DNA of 64,000 nt, taken from positions 74,417,482 to 74,481,481 of the forward strand of contig NW_026947484.1 in the NCBI RefSeq assembly GCF_034190915.1, in the 5' to 3' direction. This stretch comes from Cavia porcellus. Taxonomy: Eukaryota; Chordata; Mammalia; Rodentia; Caviidae. Shown in pieces: positions 35,147 to 47,781 of the stretch (within the stretch, counting starts at the first letter, position 1; each line of letters opens with the position of its first letter). The notes under the pieces are model-generated. The model was not told where the DNA came from. It saw only the letters and a program-made list of their open reading frames with translations, and did no database searches. The translations under genes and the position numbers were made by a program.

Positions 35147-36827
35147 GAAGGTGGGTGACTTACTCATTCCAGCAAAAGCCCACTTCGGGTGCTGTGCGGT
35201 GGGCAGTGGGGACCACTGTCAGTGCACCTCTCCCTAAAATTCCATAGTACGGGCTCGACTGACACTGATCTTCCTGGGCCCCTGTGTCCAGGGCAGTGAG
35301 CTGCAGCAAGGTAGGGATGGGAAGAGAGAGACTGGGAAGACCCAAGGTATCAAGGAGGGAGGGGACAGCAGGGCAGAACCAGTCACAGGGAAGTGACAGG
35401 AGGTGGCACCTGCATGAGCTGGCCTTTATTCCCTGCCACATGCCATCTTGTCCCATTGGATGACTTTGCTTACAAATCAGATTCAAACATAAATTGATTA
35501 CAAATTTCAAGATGGTGACTGTCTGTCTAAATTCAGTGTCAAATGCCACAAAGCCACTGATCCTGTGTATCAGGATAAGTTTTACGTGCAACTCTGGGAA
35601 AACATGCTTAGACGTTATCTTTACCTTCTGTTTTCCCAGCTGAAGTACATTTCTACAGGCTGGAGCATCTGTTATCCTCTGAGACATGAAGATGAGGGCC
35701 ACATTGGGGGATGGTGCCATGGGGACAGTATGAGAGGTCCTGTAAGGCTCTCTGGGCTAAGGGCGTGGTCCTCAGTACAGCAGTGGAGTGATGTGGGGCC
35801 CAGGGGAAGTAATTAGGTCACTGAGGGTTCTGCCCTCAGAAGGCCCCGGAGTAGCTCTTTTGGGAGGGTCCTTTTATAAAACAGCAAGCCTGGGCCCTGA
35901 ACTCCTGTACTTCCTGCCTTGTCACATGACTGCTGTCTCCCTGTCATGTGCTCTCATCCTAACATCATCCACTATGTCGAGATGCAGCCAAAAGGCTCTC
36001 ACTAGAGGTCATATTGATGGGGCTACCCGCTATTGGATTTCTGTCTGGGAGCTACACAAATGTCTTTTCTTTACAAAATACCAGGCCTCGGGTATTTTGC
36101 TATGGGAAAGTAAAGTAGTCTAAAACAGACAGCAAAGCATGAAGAGTCTGTATCCTAAATGACACCCTTTGGTTTAAAGCTCACAAAGCCATATTTTCTA
36201 TCCTGAGGCCTAGGCACTGGTTTCAGAGACTCACAACATGGTAACAAGCCATTTCTATGTGTCTGAGCAGTTTTCCAGGGAGAGCATCTGTGACTTTCAG
36301 CAGGATTTTCAAAAGGTGTCATGATCCCAAGAGTTTAAAAAACATAGCCACAAGGACTGAGTTTTGAGCAGCTGCACGGAGAGCTCTCTCGGCTGTTTAC
36401 ATGTTGGTATAATAACAGGCACTAACCAGATTAGTGCAAAATATGGAAGACAGCAGCAGGACCAAGACACAACAGGACCGGATGACGTAAGAAGTAAACT
36501 GGAGCCAGGAAGGAGAGAGATTCTAACCCCTTCCTTCCCAGCACTGTCTCAGTGGGATGAGGTTCACGGTTTGCACGCTCATAGCTTAGTCTCAACCACT
36601 TTGAAACTAGAATTTGAATACACATTTTGATGTGAAAATTTTGCTGAGATTCTTGTTCTTTGGTATTGAATACATAAGCTAGAATCTGTCAGTATCTTTT
36701 GCTTTAGGACTTGCTACCCTTTCCAGCCAAAATGATTTGGTTGGTATGCATCATTTTTGGTACTTGTGCCTCCCAAAAACAGTTAATGAGGAGTCCCAAC
36801 ATACCATTGTAATAGCACTGATCGCTA
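35147..36827. other. Unassigned; contains the longest open frame of the window
   Basis: The minus frame 35720-35160 is 186 aa, starts MAPSPNVAL, and has no signal peptide, membrane segment or family motif I know. Mixed GC content here makes a chance frame of this size plausible. No repeat recognised. Confidence 0.4.
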
Positions 36828-37154
36828 CAGGAGGACCTGTAGTGTGGTTCAAGTTCACTGTAGTAAGGCATTACCACAATAATGCCAGTACATAGACTTT
36901 TTGGTTTTCTAGTGCATATAAAAGTTATATTTGCACTAATATTGCCTAAGTGTACAATATTGTGATGTCTAAAATACTAACCTACATACCTTGATTAAAA
37001 ATCCTTTAGTGCTTAAAAATGCATCTGAATTGTTGGGAAGTTTCACTGACAAACTTGCTTGATGCAGTTTTGACACAAACCTCTGATTTGTAAAAAAACA
37101 CAGTACCACAGTGGAGCACCATCGGGTGAAGCACAATGAGAGGAGATATCTCTG
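36828..37154. mobile_element. Tigger-type MITE with TA target site
   Basis: Starts CAGGAGGACCTGTAGTG; the reversed right end is CAGAGATATCTCCTC. TA lies on both sides (36826-36827 and 37155-37156). 'tttttggttttctagtgcat', 'tataaaagttatatttgcac' and 'aaaacacagtaccacagtgg' are typical subterminal Tigger phrases. About 327 bp, transposase lost. It differs from the element at 1912-2454. Confidence 0.75.
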
Positions 37155-37317
37155 TATTTGAAAGCTGCTAGAATCCTATCTGTAGTTCACATTATTGGAA
37201 AGCTTCCAGCACACTGTCTACAAATCACTGCACAATAGTAACTTTTTCCAACTGTATTTTCAATGTCCCTGGCTAAAGACTAGAGTTCAAGAACCCTGTC
37301 AGCAGTTGAAGCAAAGA

Positions 37318-37393
37318 TTTTTTTTAAAACTGGAAATTGAACTCAGGACTTCACACTTGCCAGGCAGGCACTGTGCCACTGAGCTGTGGCCCC
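37318..37393 (-). mobile_element. ID-type SINE
   Basis: T-run, 'aaactggaaattgaactcag', 'ttgccaggcaggcactgtgc', 'cactgagctgtggcccc'. Reverse ID order; no clear target duplication. Confidence 0.85.
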
Positions 37394-37916
37394 ACGGGGA
37401 GGTGTTTAAACTGCAGAGATCACACTGACATTTGAAGCAGCCTTCTCGGCACCAGGACAAGGCAAAGTCAGTTCTACCCCAAGAGAACTTTCTCTGCCTA
37501 TATGGGAAGTCTTCCCTTTGGGTTTGTTTTGTTTTGTTAGTTTTAAAACAATGAGGACACTTTATTACAAATATTCAGTGCTCCTCAGGTACAAGATGTA
37601 CAAGCCCCACAAATTAAAACAAACTTGGCTTGTCAAAAAGGGAAAGCCTTCTCTTTTTAAACTGCATGTGTGCAGACATTTAAGCTTGAAAATGAGAACT
37701 TAACACATTGACAGCCTATTTTTCATCTCCTTACAAGAACCTCTGCTGCATCTTAAATAAGTTACAAAATGTTTCCATCTTTCCTCTTAAAATGTATCTC
37801 TCTCACCTTTAATTTTCAGTACACATTTCTGTCTCTGAGTTTTCCTTTTTAATATGGCAGAGATAGAGGCAAATACATTAACCTGACAATGAATCAAAGG
37901 TTTGGGAATTCACTTA
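37394..37916. other. Unassigned; resembles a reversed 3' UTR end
   Basis: TTTATT at 37561-37566 is AATAAA on the minus strand, followed in that sense, about 20-25 bases on, by an A-rich run with repeated AAAAC units (37519-37555). Upstream minus-strand sequence has no open frame. A processed-pseudogene tail or a real minus-strand transcript end are both possible; evidence is thin. Confidence 0.3.
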
Positions 37917-38090
37917 GACAGGCAGTGTGCCCTAGTGGTTAGGGATCCACATTGCCAAGATGCAAATTCAGCTCAGTATTACCTGGGAAGGCTACGTACA
38001 TTTTTCTTTGTTTCAATTTTCTTATCTAAAAGTGGGGATAATAACAACATATCTTACAGATTTGTTGTGAAGATTAAATGAACTAGGGCT
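37917..38090 (+). mobile_element. MIR SINE
   Basis: 'gtgtgccctagtggttaggg', 'aattcagctcagtattacct', 'tcttatctaaaagtggggat', 'gttgtgaagattaaatgaac': a clear MIR from 5' to 3' core. Confidence 0.75.
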
Positions 38091-38451
38091 GTTATGTAGC
38101 AAATGTGTGGTATAAAATTATTGCTATTATTCTAATCTATACCTTACTATTATCCTATTAGGACATGTAATGTCATAATTACAAACGCAAGTGAACTTTG
38201 GAAGGAACTAGATTCAGAAAGGTTTCTTCAGGTATTTATTGCGATGATCAGAACCTTGGTGAGAATCAGAAATTGACTGCAGGAACATGAGCTTAAGTAG
38301 ACAAAGAAGTGGATCATGGATTACTGAGAATCAAACTTCTTTCAGATGGGTTTATACTGATATAGTGCTGCTGGGCAGGAAAACGTGACACATTGTTCTT
38401 TAGAAGAGAATTAAAAATAAGATAAATCAAATAAGGGTTAGTATCTTTCAC
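38091..38451. other. No recognised feature
   Basis: AT-rich between the MIR and the solo LTR, without open frames over 60 aa. Confidence 0.4.
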
Positions 38452-38782
38452 TGTGATGGATGATCTTTATTGTCAACCTCATTGGCTTAAGAGATACCTA
38501 GGCAGCTAATAAAGGACTCTTCTGGGTGTATCTGAGTGGGTCACAGGCCATGACCTTGGGGAATGCAGGTATCTGCTTCCTGGCTTCTTCTCTGGCTCTT
38601 TCTGTGCTGTCTGCACACTGGCTGCCATGGGATGGGCACCTATCCTCTATCATGGCCATCCAATATGATGTTCCTGCTTTGGAGGCAGACAACCATGAAC
38701 TGAAACCATGAGCCAAAATGAATTATTTCTTCCCTTCAATTCTGTATGTCAGGTATTTAGTTTCAATAACAAAATGCTGGCA
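38452..38782 (+). mobile_element. Solo LTR, same family as the 19-20 kb element
   Basis: Begins TGTGATGGATGATC and ends near TGGCA, 331 bp, close to the 319 and 329 bp of LTR A and LTR B without their insertions. 'gcttaagagatacctaggca' (38485-38504) is the uninterrupted form of the site that carries hAT insertions in LTR A and LTR B. The 3' part 'gaactgaaaccatgagccaa' is typical of MaLR-type LTRs. Confidence 0.7.
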
Positions 38783-41700
38783 CTATTCATAAGTCACCCA
38801 AACATTAAAAGCTTCTTAATAATAAATGAATCTTAAATTATTACACGAGTCATAATATCAACAGTACTTACATAATGGGCAGCTGACCTTGAGTAAACTA
38901 TGAGGTTTCAATTCTGAGCAGTTCATAAAGTAGCCAAAAGGAGGGCTTTTCTAAATATTTTACATTTGCATTTTAAAATTCAGCTTCCTAGTTATCATTT
39001 ATATTTTCTAAATTCATTTTTAATGTTCTGACAGGAACTTCCAGGTCAGTTAAAGAAAAATGTCAGCTTCATTTCTGCCCCTTCCTGCAGCCTCTTTGTT
39101 TATTCCTAAGCAATCTTCTCCAAGCCCAGCTGCTCTCCTTCTGTCTCCAATTTATTACTTTCTTTATTATTATCACCTTGCTTTCTCACCAGAACTGCTG
39201 ACACTTCATACTGTCCTCTATCAACGACTCCCCAAATGGAAACGCTTTCAAGTAAGCACTGGAGCAAAAAATTACCCAAAGTTTACATGATGCTAATTCT
39301 TTCGGTGGTTTTATCTTATTGACAAGCCACAATAAAAACAATACTTCAATTTTGTATGGAACCTCAAGCTTTGCAAAACACTTTACCATCCACTATCTCC
39401 ACTAATCTCAAAGTAATCCCATGAGAGAAGTGATATATATGACAATTATCTCAGAAAAGTTATATGAGCGAGAGTTTTAATCTTATAAAATTCAAGGATT
39501 ATAAAAAGAAAAAATATTTTCACCAAAGCCCTAGACTTATGACTGTTTTGTTCCCTCAGTTAATTATTTCTACTTGAGTGGAAAAGAGGAACTTCTTAAT
39601 TCTGGAACCTTTGGATGTAGCATGGCCCCAGTCAGGAAATATTCTGGTTCACTAGTGGAAATTATGACAGGTTAGGTAAATCAAGTGAGGTTACAGATTT
39701 TCCAAAAATTCTCACATTTGGTCTCTTTACAAAGAAGAATTAGAGCATTTGATACAACACACAATGCTATTGTAACACAACCCGGAATAACTATCAAAAC
39801 TAGTTCCAATAAGGCATGTCAAGGAAGCCAACAATCCCTTGACTTTCTGAAAATTACTGTTTGTTGATGAATTACATGAGGTCCTTCTAAATCTCTCACA
39901 TGTAGAGCTCTAGAATCTGGGTTTTATGTATTTAGAGGCTAATATAAATGACCACTGATATTCAAATATTTAATTTTTTGAAAGCCCTTAGCAATACTAT
40001 CTATTGAAATGTTTACTAATGCTATCTATTTCAATCTCAGAATATTTATCCTAAACAGGAGGAAGGAGACAATTGACTGTGGAGATACCAAAAGAATATA
40101 TTCTACTGAAATAGGAAAATAAGAAACCAGACATTAGCCAAGGACATATAATAAAAACTATCTATAAAAAGTTCAAGAAGTGGTCTGGAGTTTGAATGCA
40201 ATTCACCAGTTGGCTGTAAGGTATAAGATTACATTATACATGAATTATATTGCTTTAAGACCGTGTCTCTCAAATCGAGCACTCGGTCTATAGAAAATTT
40301 CTAAACATCTCTGGTATCCTCAGTGCTGCGCCTTCAGTGACTCAAATCTTTGAATGTTGTCCAGTACCTATAGATATTTATGACTTTGTTAACGTGTAAC
40401 ATGTAACATCAATTTTTTTAAAAAAAAAACTGATGGCTTGACCTTCCTGCCTCTTACCTTACTTCTCCCAAAGAATAAGCTAAGATTAAGACAAATTCTC
40501 CAAGAGACCAAAGTCACTCCTGACACTAATAATAAAGCCTGGGCTACAGTATTTTAGCAGTAAAGATGTCACAGCCCACACACATGAGATTAATTTTCCA
40601 TCTCTTTATTTCATGTGACTGGCGTGGTAAACAGTTAGGTCCACTCCTCCATTGCACAAGCTTAGACTTTGCTTTCTCTTTGTCCAAAGGCAGCCAAGCC
40701 CAGGCCCACTTTGCACAAGGATATTTCTGAGGACATTCAAGAAATTGAAATGTAACCAGCCAGGGAAGGATTTAGATGCTGTTAGGTTTCCCAAATCCTA
40801 TACCAGCTTCTAACAGTGCATAATGAAAATCTGAGTGGCCAGGCGGCCTCATCTACCACACACTATCATCAGAGGTCAGCTCAAACCTTCTCAGCCACTT
40901 TCCCTCAGCAGAGAGTCAGGGAAGGCAGGGGCAAGGCTGCAAAGCAGGCAGCTAAGCACGTTACTCTCAGTTAAACATCAATAAAGACAAATGTTTCTTC
41001 GGCCAAGATCATGCTGACATGAAAACAGCGTACTAGGAAATAAGAGAACAACCAAAAGAAAAAATGTTTCTAGTCGTAACTCTTGTTGAACTTTCCCTGT
41101 AGCTCTTTGTGGGCAAGGAGTTCCAGAGAGCAAATCTGTCCTTCCAGGTGCCAAGCGTGGATCAGGGCCAGTGCTAAATCCTCACCATCATTCTCAAAAC
41201 GTTCGCCATTTTAGGAGTTGAAAACCTTCACGATTTTCTCCCTTAAAACAATGCTTTGGAATATGTTTAGCTTCTGCCAACTACTACGGAGAAAAGTAGC
41301 TTTTGATTTTAAAACTTGTCAGGTTTCCTAAACCAATATGAGGAAACTCTACATGCACAATTGGCAACTGATATTACCATCTATGCAATGTTTATACAGA
41401 TAAGCCCTGGCTGTTTGACCCCCAAAATACTGCGGATCCAGGGGCTTGCATGAACAAGCATTAGCCAGGAAAACAAGTGGAGATAATAGCTGCACAGGAA
41501 AGCTGTACTTTGACTAGGAAAACACTGTACTGAGGCTGTTGTAAATATAATTGCTGTCAGTAGGCCACTCTTCAACTTGACCAGGAAAGCAACATCTATG
41601 GTAACAGGAAAACAAAACAGAAACAGCAGAAGAAAACCTTCTGCTGTGAATGGGAATGAAATGGGAGGGAATGGAATTTCTGGAAATGAGGAGGAACATC

Positions 41701-42465
41701 TGTGAAATGAGGAGCTGATACCAAACGGGATTCAAAAGCAAATGTCTGTTGAACGCTGCATCCTGGCTCCATTTACCCTGCCACATTATCTCCTAAGCAG
41801 ATCACAGCAGGAGTGCCAGTGCTGGTGCTGGGCCCTCACCCCGACCCACTTTATACAGCAGGGGACCACATTTCCTACACAGGGTTCAACCAATAAGTGC
41901 TGGAAAGGGGAGTTTGGAGAGTTGGGTAGAGGGTATTTCTCTCTGTCTGTCCCTACCTGCAGTGATGTCACCAAAACTGCAGTTGTATCTCTTTCTATGC
42001 ATGGCTCTGGTGCAGCCCCAGCTCTTTTGCCACTGACCATGGCTTATGGGCTCCAACACCCCGTTTACTTTTCATCTCTAGCACAGAGGTGGAAGTAGCC
42101 GTCTGGCCTGTCTCAGTGTGTCCTCTTTGGTGCCTCCTTTCTTTTATCTTCTAAATAACCAGTGCATTTTTCTCCATTGAATTTTCTTTCTGAAGACTCA
42201 GTGTGACTCCCGTTTTTGTTGCTGTTGTTAAATATTAATGGGTATAGCTGAACTGTGCTTACTCCTCCACTGACCCCTTAACTGATCTTAAATAATGAGA
42301 CAGTATTAATTTCCATAAACCGTATATATGAACATACTCTTCCTTATTCTAAAATATTTCAACTGCTTTTCATTACCCATCTAGTACTTCCCCAAGCTTA
42401 AGCAATTCAAGAACATTCTTAAAAATCTTTCTTAAAGAAATTTATGAAATAAAACATTTACTTTT
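38783..42465. other. Long unassigned stretch
   Basis: 3.7 kb without a repeat I can name. 39400-40440 is AT-rich with few frames. 40596-40620 has TTTATT on the plus strand, a possible minus-strand polyadenylation signal, without support from an open frame. 41742-42098 holds a 118-aa plus frame overlapping an 84-aa minus one; neither shows a motif. This low repeat density makes it a reasonable place to look for conserved non-coding DNA by alignment. Confidence 0.4.
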
Positions 42466-42602
42466 ATGCACGCCTGTAATCCCAGCACTTGGGAGGCTGA
42501 GGCAGGAAGATGCCCATGAGTTTGAAGTTAGCCTATCTACCTAGTAAGTGCAAGGCCAGCCTGAATGTCATAGCAAGACTCTGCCTCAAAAAAGAAAAAT
42601 AG
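42466..42602 (+). mobile_element. B1-type SINE
   Basis: 'cgcctgtaatcccagcactt', 'gggaggctgaggcaggaaga', 'aaggccagcctgaatgtcat', 'gcaagactctgcctcaaaa': full B1 order with A-rich tail. Confidence 0.9.
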
Positions 42603-42929
42603 CAAAAGACTCCTTCTATAAACTTCTTTAATGAAGTTTTTCTTTAATTTGACACATTTTAAAGAAATATAGCAGCATTCTAAGCAACAGTTTCCATGAG
42701 ACTGTCTTGCTCTATGGTTCTAGTACATGTTACACTAAATATAGGACTTAAGATTTTGCCGGCCAATGTGCTTTTTGTTCCATCAGAAGCGCAAGTACCA
42801 ATTTTAGGGAAACCTGGTCCACTGAATTAAGGGTATACCATGTCTGCTCCTTAAGACCTCCACGGGAAGGTCAGCCTCCAAGGAGATTGTCAAACTCAAC
42901 CTTTCAACTCTCAGATTCCTTGGAATGCA

Positions 42930-43190
42930 GCACAGCATGGTGGTTAAAACCTTGAATTCTTGCATGATACTGTTTTGGGTTCAGCTCTTACCCCAGCCAC
43001 TTACCACTTACTAGCTTGATAGCCCCAGGCAACTTACTCAATCTCTCTGTGCCCTCCATTGTTCATCCATCCTATGAGCTAACAATGTCTGTACCATAGA
43101 GTTACTAAGATAATTACTTGAAGAAACACCCTTAGTGTTCTTAGATGTATACTTGGTACACACTTAGCCCCCAGTAAGTGTTGGCTGAAG
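42930..43190 (+). mobile_element. MIR SINE, nearly full length
   Basis: 'catggtggttaaaaccttga', 'cagccacttaccacttacta', 'ggcaacttactcaatctctc', 'agataattacttgaagaaac', and the tail 'cagtaagtgttggctg'. Confidence 0.8.
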
Positions 43191-45190
43191 TTCTTCCACA
43201 TTAACCTTGGCTCCCGTCACACTGGGCCTCTCTTATCCTGGATTGAACCCTGCTACCGTCTTTGGCTTACACCTGGCATGCTGACCCTACTTTTCACATC
43301 CTGCCCATTCCCAGCAGCACATGGCAAACTACATTTCCTTAAGAAATCTTGTCTGTTGCCCTCCCTCCCCTAAAAAATGTCTCCATTCTTTGGACCTAGA
43401 GAAGCCTTTTTTTTTTGCACACATTACATTCCGTCTGGGGGTTCAGACATTCACTCCCATGCTTGACTAGCAATAGAAGGATCTCTGCTTCTACTGTCAC
43501 TGAATCCCACCCAGCCAATTCTTCCTGCTCCCTTATAAGTTCAATAAACGGTGCTTCATCTGGTCCTGAGCTCCAGGCTGTGTCTCTGACAGGCTGTCCT
43601 AGGTATAGAATTGCGAGTCCGCCTTTTAAGTGGCATATGTGAGCAAAATAATCATAAAATAGCCCTTCGCCTAATTCACAAGCTAACTAAAATAAATATT
43701 TTCTCTACTTTTATAGTCTCTCATACTTTTAAACTGTCAAAACTGTCAAGCTTAACTCAGCTCTGGATTTCCTTTGTAAATCTTATGACAGCTCAAAATT
43801 GTATCAAGTTTTATAGTTTATAATTTGCACCTGCTCGAGTGGGTTTCATTTTGAGCCACACAGAGTTCTTTGTGGGAGACACGGAGTAGGGGTTCTCACG
43901 TGACAGATACAGAAAGTTACACTTAGACAGAACAAGTGTCTTGGGTAAGGTTGTGCGGCTCGGCACATGCAGAGCTGGACGGAGCTGTACATAGTAGTAA
44001 CTTGAGGTCTGGTTCTCAACAGCATCTTAATGGAAACCACAGCCATGGCAACACCACACTGGCGGGCCACACAGTCAGATGTCCTATCAGAGCCGCAGCG
44101 AGTCTAAAGCAGTTTTCTTAAATCATCCCCAACAGCCGTACCAGCCACTCATCTTTCCACTTGCATCAGCAAACTGAAAGATCCAGTCCTCAGACACTAA
44201 ACTCATGTGAAGACTGTACCGACAGTACATTGAAGAGCTCTATCACTTTTTTGCCCTCGTAGAGCTTGTGTCCTTGTACCCTGAAGCTCACTGAGTACAG
44301 AGGCATTTCAAAAATGTAAGGTCAACAGGCTTCACGGCACAGCCATTGGTAGCTGCCTGAAAATCCAGTGGCACCTGTATCTAAGCAGTAGAGAGTAGCA
44401 CAGTGGAATGTATGCAATCGGCAAGGGACCTGGAGTGGCTCTGGGGGCCACAGATGCCGTGATGCAGGAGGGAATGGTCTGCTTTTCAGATGCTGGGCTT
44501 GTGGCTGGAAGGCAGCCCTCAGGTGGTCAGTCCTCTCTGGGGACTGTCCTTGCTGAAAGTGGTCACCCTTTTCCTGATTCTGAACACAAGATTTGAAAGG
44601 TTTGACCTCCTTGACTTAAGTAGAAAGGACACAGGGCAATCTGAGTTCCAGGGTGCTCCTGAGGTAGGCCGGTACCTTCACTGAGACCATCTCAGCTCAT
44701 GCCCCACTCTGCCAAGCCCAGCTCTCCCCACCCCACTCCCTTCCTCGGTGAGGATCCCAGGAACACTTCCTTGTGGATTTCCCGTGCACCAACTTCAGGG
44801 TCTGTTTCCAGGTACTCAGCTGTAATGGGAGCACTGACAGACGTGCCAGATATTGACTGACTTTATTGATTGATTAAGTCATTAGCTGAGTGCTTCATTT
44901 TTCATGAGTATTTTTTTAGCAAATTGTATTGACTTCATTCTTCAAATCTATCCTTAATATCTGCTGCTACTCACCAGAGACATTGCTGGCATATACTTCC
45001 AGCACCCATGTACAATTTAGAAAAAGACAGATGATTATATAAAAGCTCCTATCCCTGGGGCCTAACACAGTTCCGAGCTTGATAAAAAGGGCCAGATGCC
45101 CTTGAGCAGCGCACACTATATGACCAAACACAAAGGCTGTGTAGCCAGTGCCTCCTAAGCCACCATGACCTCATGTGTGAATGCATCCTC
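43191..45190. other. Unassigned, with a possible LTR-like end
   Basis: 43380-43600 ends with 'cttataagttcaataaacgg' (AATAAA at 43543-43548) and then CT/TG-rich sequence, somewhat like an endogenous retroviral LTR, but I cannot define ends. 43850-45190 shows no repeat or motif; frames are at most 75 aa. Confidence 0.35.
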
Positions 45191-45620
45191 TTGCTCGCTT
45201 ATCGATAGGGCACCCCATCAGCCAGCACCAGCACTGTCCTTTTAAAGGGATTCAGGCCACATCCCTTTGCTAAAAATCATCCAGTTCCCAACTACTCAGA
45301 TAAATGCTGTCACTCCCTAAGTGCTCTGGTGTGGTTGTGTCTTACCTCATTTTCTGCCACTCTTCCCCATTCTCTCTCCTGTTCCATTCTCACTGACTGC
45401 TCAACAGGTCTTTATATATGCCACCCACACTCCCTCTTGAGAGATTTTGGTTGCCCATACCTTCCATCTGGAGCACCCAGGTGATCCTAGGGAGGCCTGG
45501 CTGCCTCCCTCATTCCATGTGGTCTCTGCTCAGGGGTTACCGAGCATTTTTCAAATCCCCCTACTGTCCCTCTTACCTAGCTCTTTGCCCTAACTTATTT
45601 CTTTACAGCACTGAGTATCT
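45191..45620 (+). mobile_element. L2 LINE fragment, diverged
   Basis: 'tctggagcacccaggtgatc' and 'gtggtctctgctcaggggtt' (45518-45537), 'ttctttacagcactgagtat' follow the L2 3' order. Interspersed changes break all frames. Confidence 0.55.
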
Positions 45621-45745
45621 TATAGGGGTTAAGCACCTCAAATCTCAAAACCTGAAATCCAATGTGGTTCAAATTCCAAAACTTTTGAGCACTGAAATAA
45701 CGGCACAAGTGGGAAGCTCTACACCCAACATCATGTGCTGGGACA

Positions 45746-45872
45746 CAGTCGGGTACAGGCCCAAAGTCCAGGCACTCACGAGGCTGAGTCATGAGGATCA
45801 CTTGAGAGTAGGAGTTTGAGGCCAGCCTTGGAAACACAGCAAGATTCCTCATGTCTTTTAAAAAAATCATAT
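45746..45872 (+). mobile_element. B1-type SINE, diverged
   Basis: 'ggcactcacgaggctgagtc', 'gaggatcacttgagagtagg' and 'tttgaggccagccttggaaa' keep the B1 order with a degraded start. Confidence 0.75.
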
Positions 45873-46097
45873 GCAATAAAAATGTTATAAAGAATTATTT
45901 TCAAGTAGACATTTGGAGATAGGGAAGGGAATCAGAGGAAAGGAAAAAAAAAGGTGAGTAAAGGGACTGAAAATGATCAAGATATGTTATATGTGTGTGT
46001 TAGTTTCCCAGCGCAAACCCCACTTTTTTATATTACTAAAATGCACTACTAAAAAAAAAAAGAATTACCAAGAAACATGTATAAGACATGTGAAACA

Positions 46098-46179
46098 GGG
46101 CTGGGGATTTAGCTCAGTGGCATAAGCACCTGCATGTCAAGTGCAAGGTGGTGAGTTCAGTCCCTGATACCAAAAAAAA
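46098..46179 (+). mobile_element. ID-type SINE with clear target-site duplication
   Basis: 'gggctggggatttagctcag', 'tggtgagttcagtccctgat', then an A9 tail. Flanks agacatgtgaaaca (46084-46097) and agacgtatgaaaca (46180-46193) match at 12 of 14 bases. The best-defined SINE insertion in the window. Confidence 0.95.
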
Positions 46180-46369
46180 AGACGTATGAAACATAAATGA
46201 ATTTTATATTTAACCTTGACTTCTATCCCCATCCTATCTCATTATATATAAGCAAAAAGTCTAAAATCAGAACTCTGAGATATTTGTCTTCCTAAGCATT
46301 TAGGACAAGAGACTGTCAAACAAATACTATGTATTTGCTTATTCTGTTCCCTATGTTAGAATATAAGTC

Positions 46370-46450
46370 GAGGATGCAACTGAGTAGTAGGTCACTTGTG
46401 TAATATGCATGCGGCCCTGAGTTCAATCTCTAGCACGGCAAACAAAACAA
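46370..46450 (+). mobile_element. ID-type SINE, diverged
   Basis: 'gcaactgagtagtaggtcac', 'cggccctgagttcaatctct', 'agcacggcaaacaaaacaaa'. Confidence 0.75.
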
Positions 46451-47781
46451 AAGTTCCAAGAGAGTAGGATTTCGTTTTGCTATTATGTTCCAAACCCTAC
46501 ATCACTGCCTGAAACATCATAGATATTTATGGGTTCAAATGAAAACATGCGTGATAAACAAACTTGTTCAACAACAGTATTTGACTCCACTAAACTCTGC
46601 AGGTACACAGGAATAGGAGGCTGATAACGAGATGGGGAAAAGCTTATTAGAGCGATGTATCCCAGAGAGCCTGTGCTCTGGTAGCTTTTACAAACATAAT
46701 CAAAGAGACTGGGAAACAGCTTTGGTAGAGACACAGTGTAGTCCACTCACAATTTCAGCTCAGTGGCCAGGCTGGGGATTTGTGTGAAGTACACCATACT
46801 TTCTACCAAAACGGGACTTCCTAATTCTAAGGGACTTTCTTGTCTTACTTTAACTGCAAAGAGCCTCCATGGATGAAGGGAAAAGGGCTCTGATTCCTGC
46901 TTGAATGAGACTCAGCACTTTGTCATTAAAAAAATTACATTAGTTTTCCAGTTAAAAGTTTTCAAAGCACCAAAATAGAAACGTGCTGTTTGCACTACCA
47001 ACATCTTCAGTAAAGCCCCTTCAAGCAGACTCTAATACTACTGTAAAGCATTCAGACATTTACATATGGTCATCAAAAAAATCTTTATTTTGGGGGATAA
47101 ATGTTAGGATTCTCAGACTGGAATACAGTTTAAGACATTTGGTACAACATGGTAGGAAACCCTACCAAGCTGGATAAATCTTATGTATCAGAATGTTTGC
47201 TGTAAAACACCTTTTCAAAGGTTAAAAATGAGTTTCCAGTAATAATGTTTGATTTGAGACTTGCCTTCCAGATAGGGGAAGTTGACAGCTATGGGTGTTT
47301 GGTGAGCAGCATGTGATTGATTATAGCCTGTCATTTCTCAAGCATTTTTCCCTTGTGATTTTGACAAAGGGAAATTTTATTAATTTATTTTTCTCATTAT
47401 ATCTTATATCCACAGAGGGAAACATGATTAAGTATTTACCTCATATTAATTCCCATGCAATTAAGGTCTTGGAATATTTTCACTGGAGTGGTAGTAGCTC
47501 TGTATTTCCTTGATTTCCTTTCCTTTTGTTTTGGTTTGCAGAATGGGGTTATATAAACAAAGTACCACACTAGGTTTCTTACTGGCTCCATGCATGCTGT
47601 CCTTCATCGGGACTGATGATGTTACTTTATTCAAGTCATTGGTCCACCAGAGCTACCTGCCCCAGAATCAAACCTCTGGAGGACCCTTCAGTGTAAACAT
47701 TCTACAATGTTGAGCAGTAAAATCTTCGTTATTTAAGAGGTTGAAGCATGCTAGAAGCAGAAAATTATGCTTATTACTTTG
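46451..47781. other. Unassigned sequence
   Basis: No open frame above 87 aa and no nameable repeat. 47380-47480 is AT-rich. Confidence 0.4.

Noticed and set aside
35160..35720. 186-aa minus-strand open frame, longest in the window
   Set aside because: No family motif, signal peptide or membrane segment, no conserved neighbour, and no splice or promoter evidence. Chance frames of this size are expected in 64 kb of moderately GC-rich DNA.
43380..43600. LTR-like end with AATAAA
   Set aside because: Neither terminal dinucleotides nor a second copy could be found, so no element is called.
46098..46179. tRNA-like sequence with box A and box B
   Set aside because: It is an ID SINE with A-tail and target duplication, not a tRNA gene; the same applies to the other ID copies.
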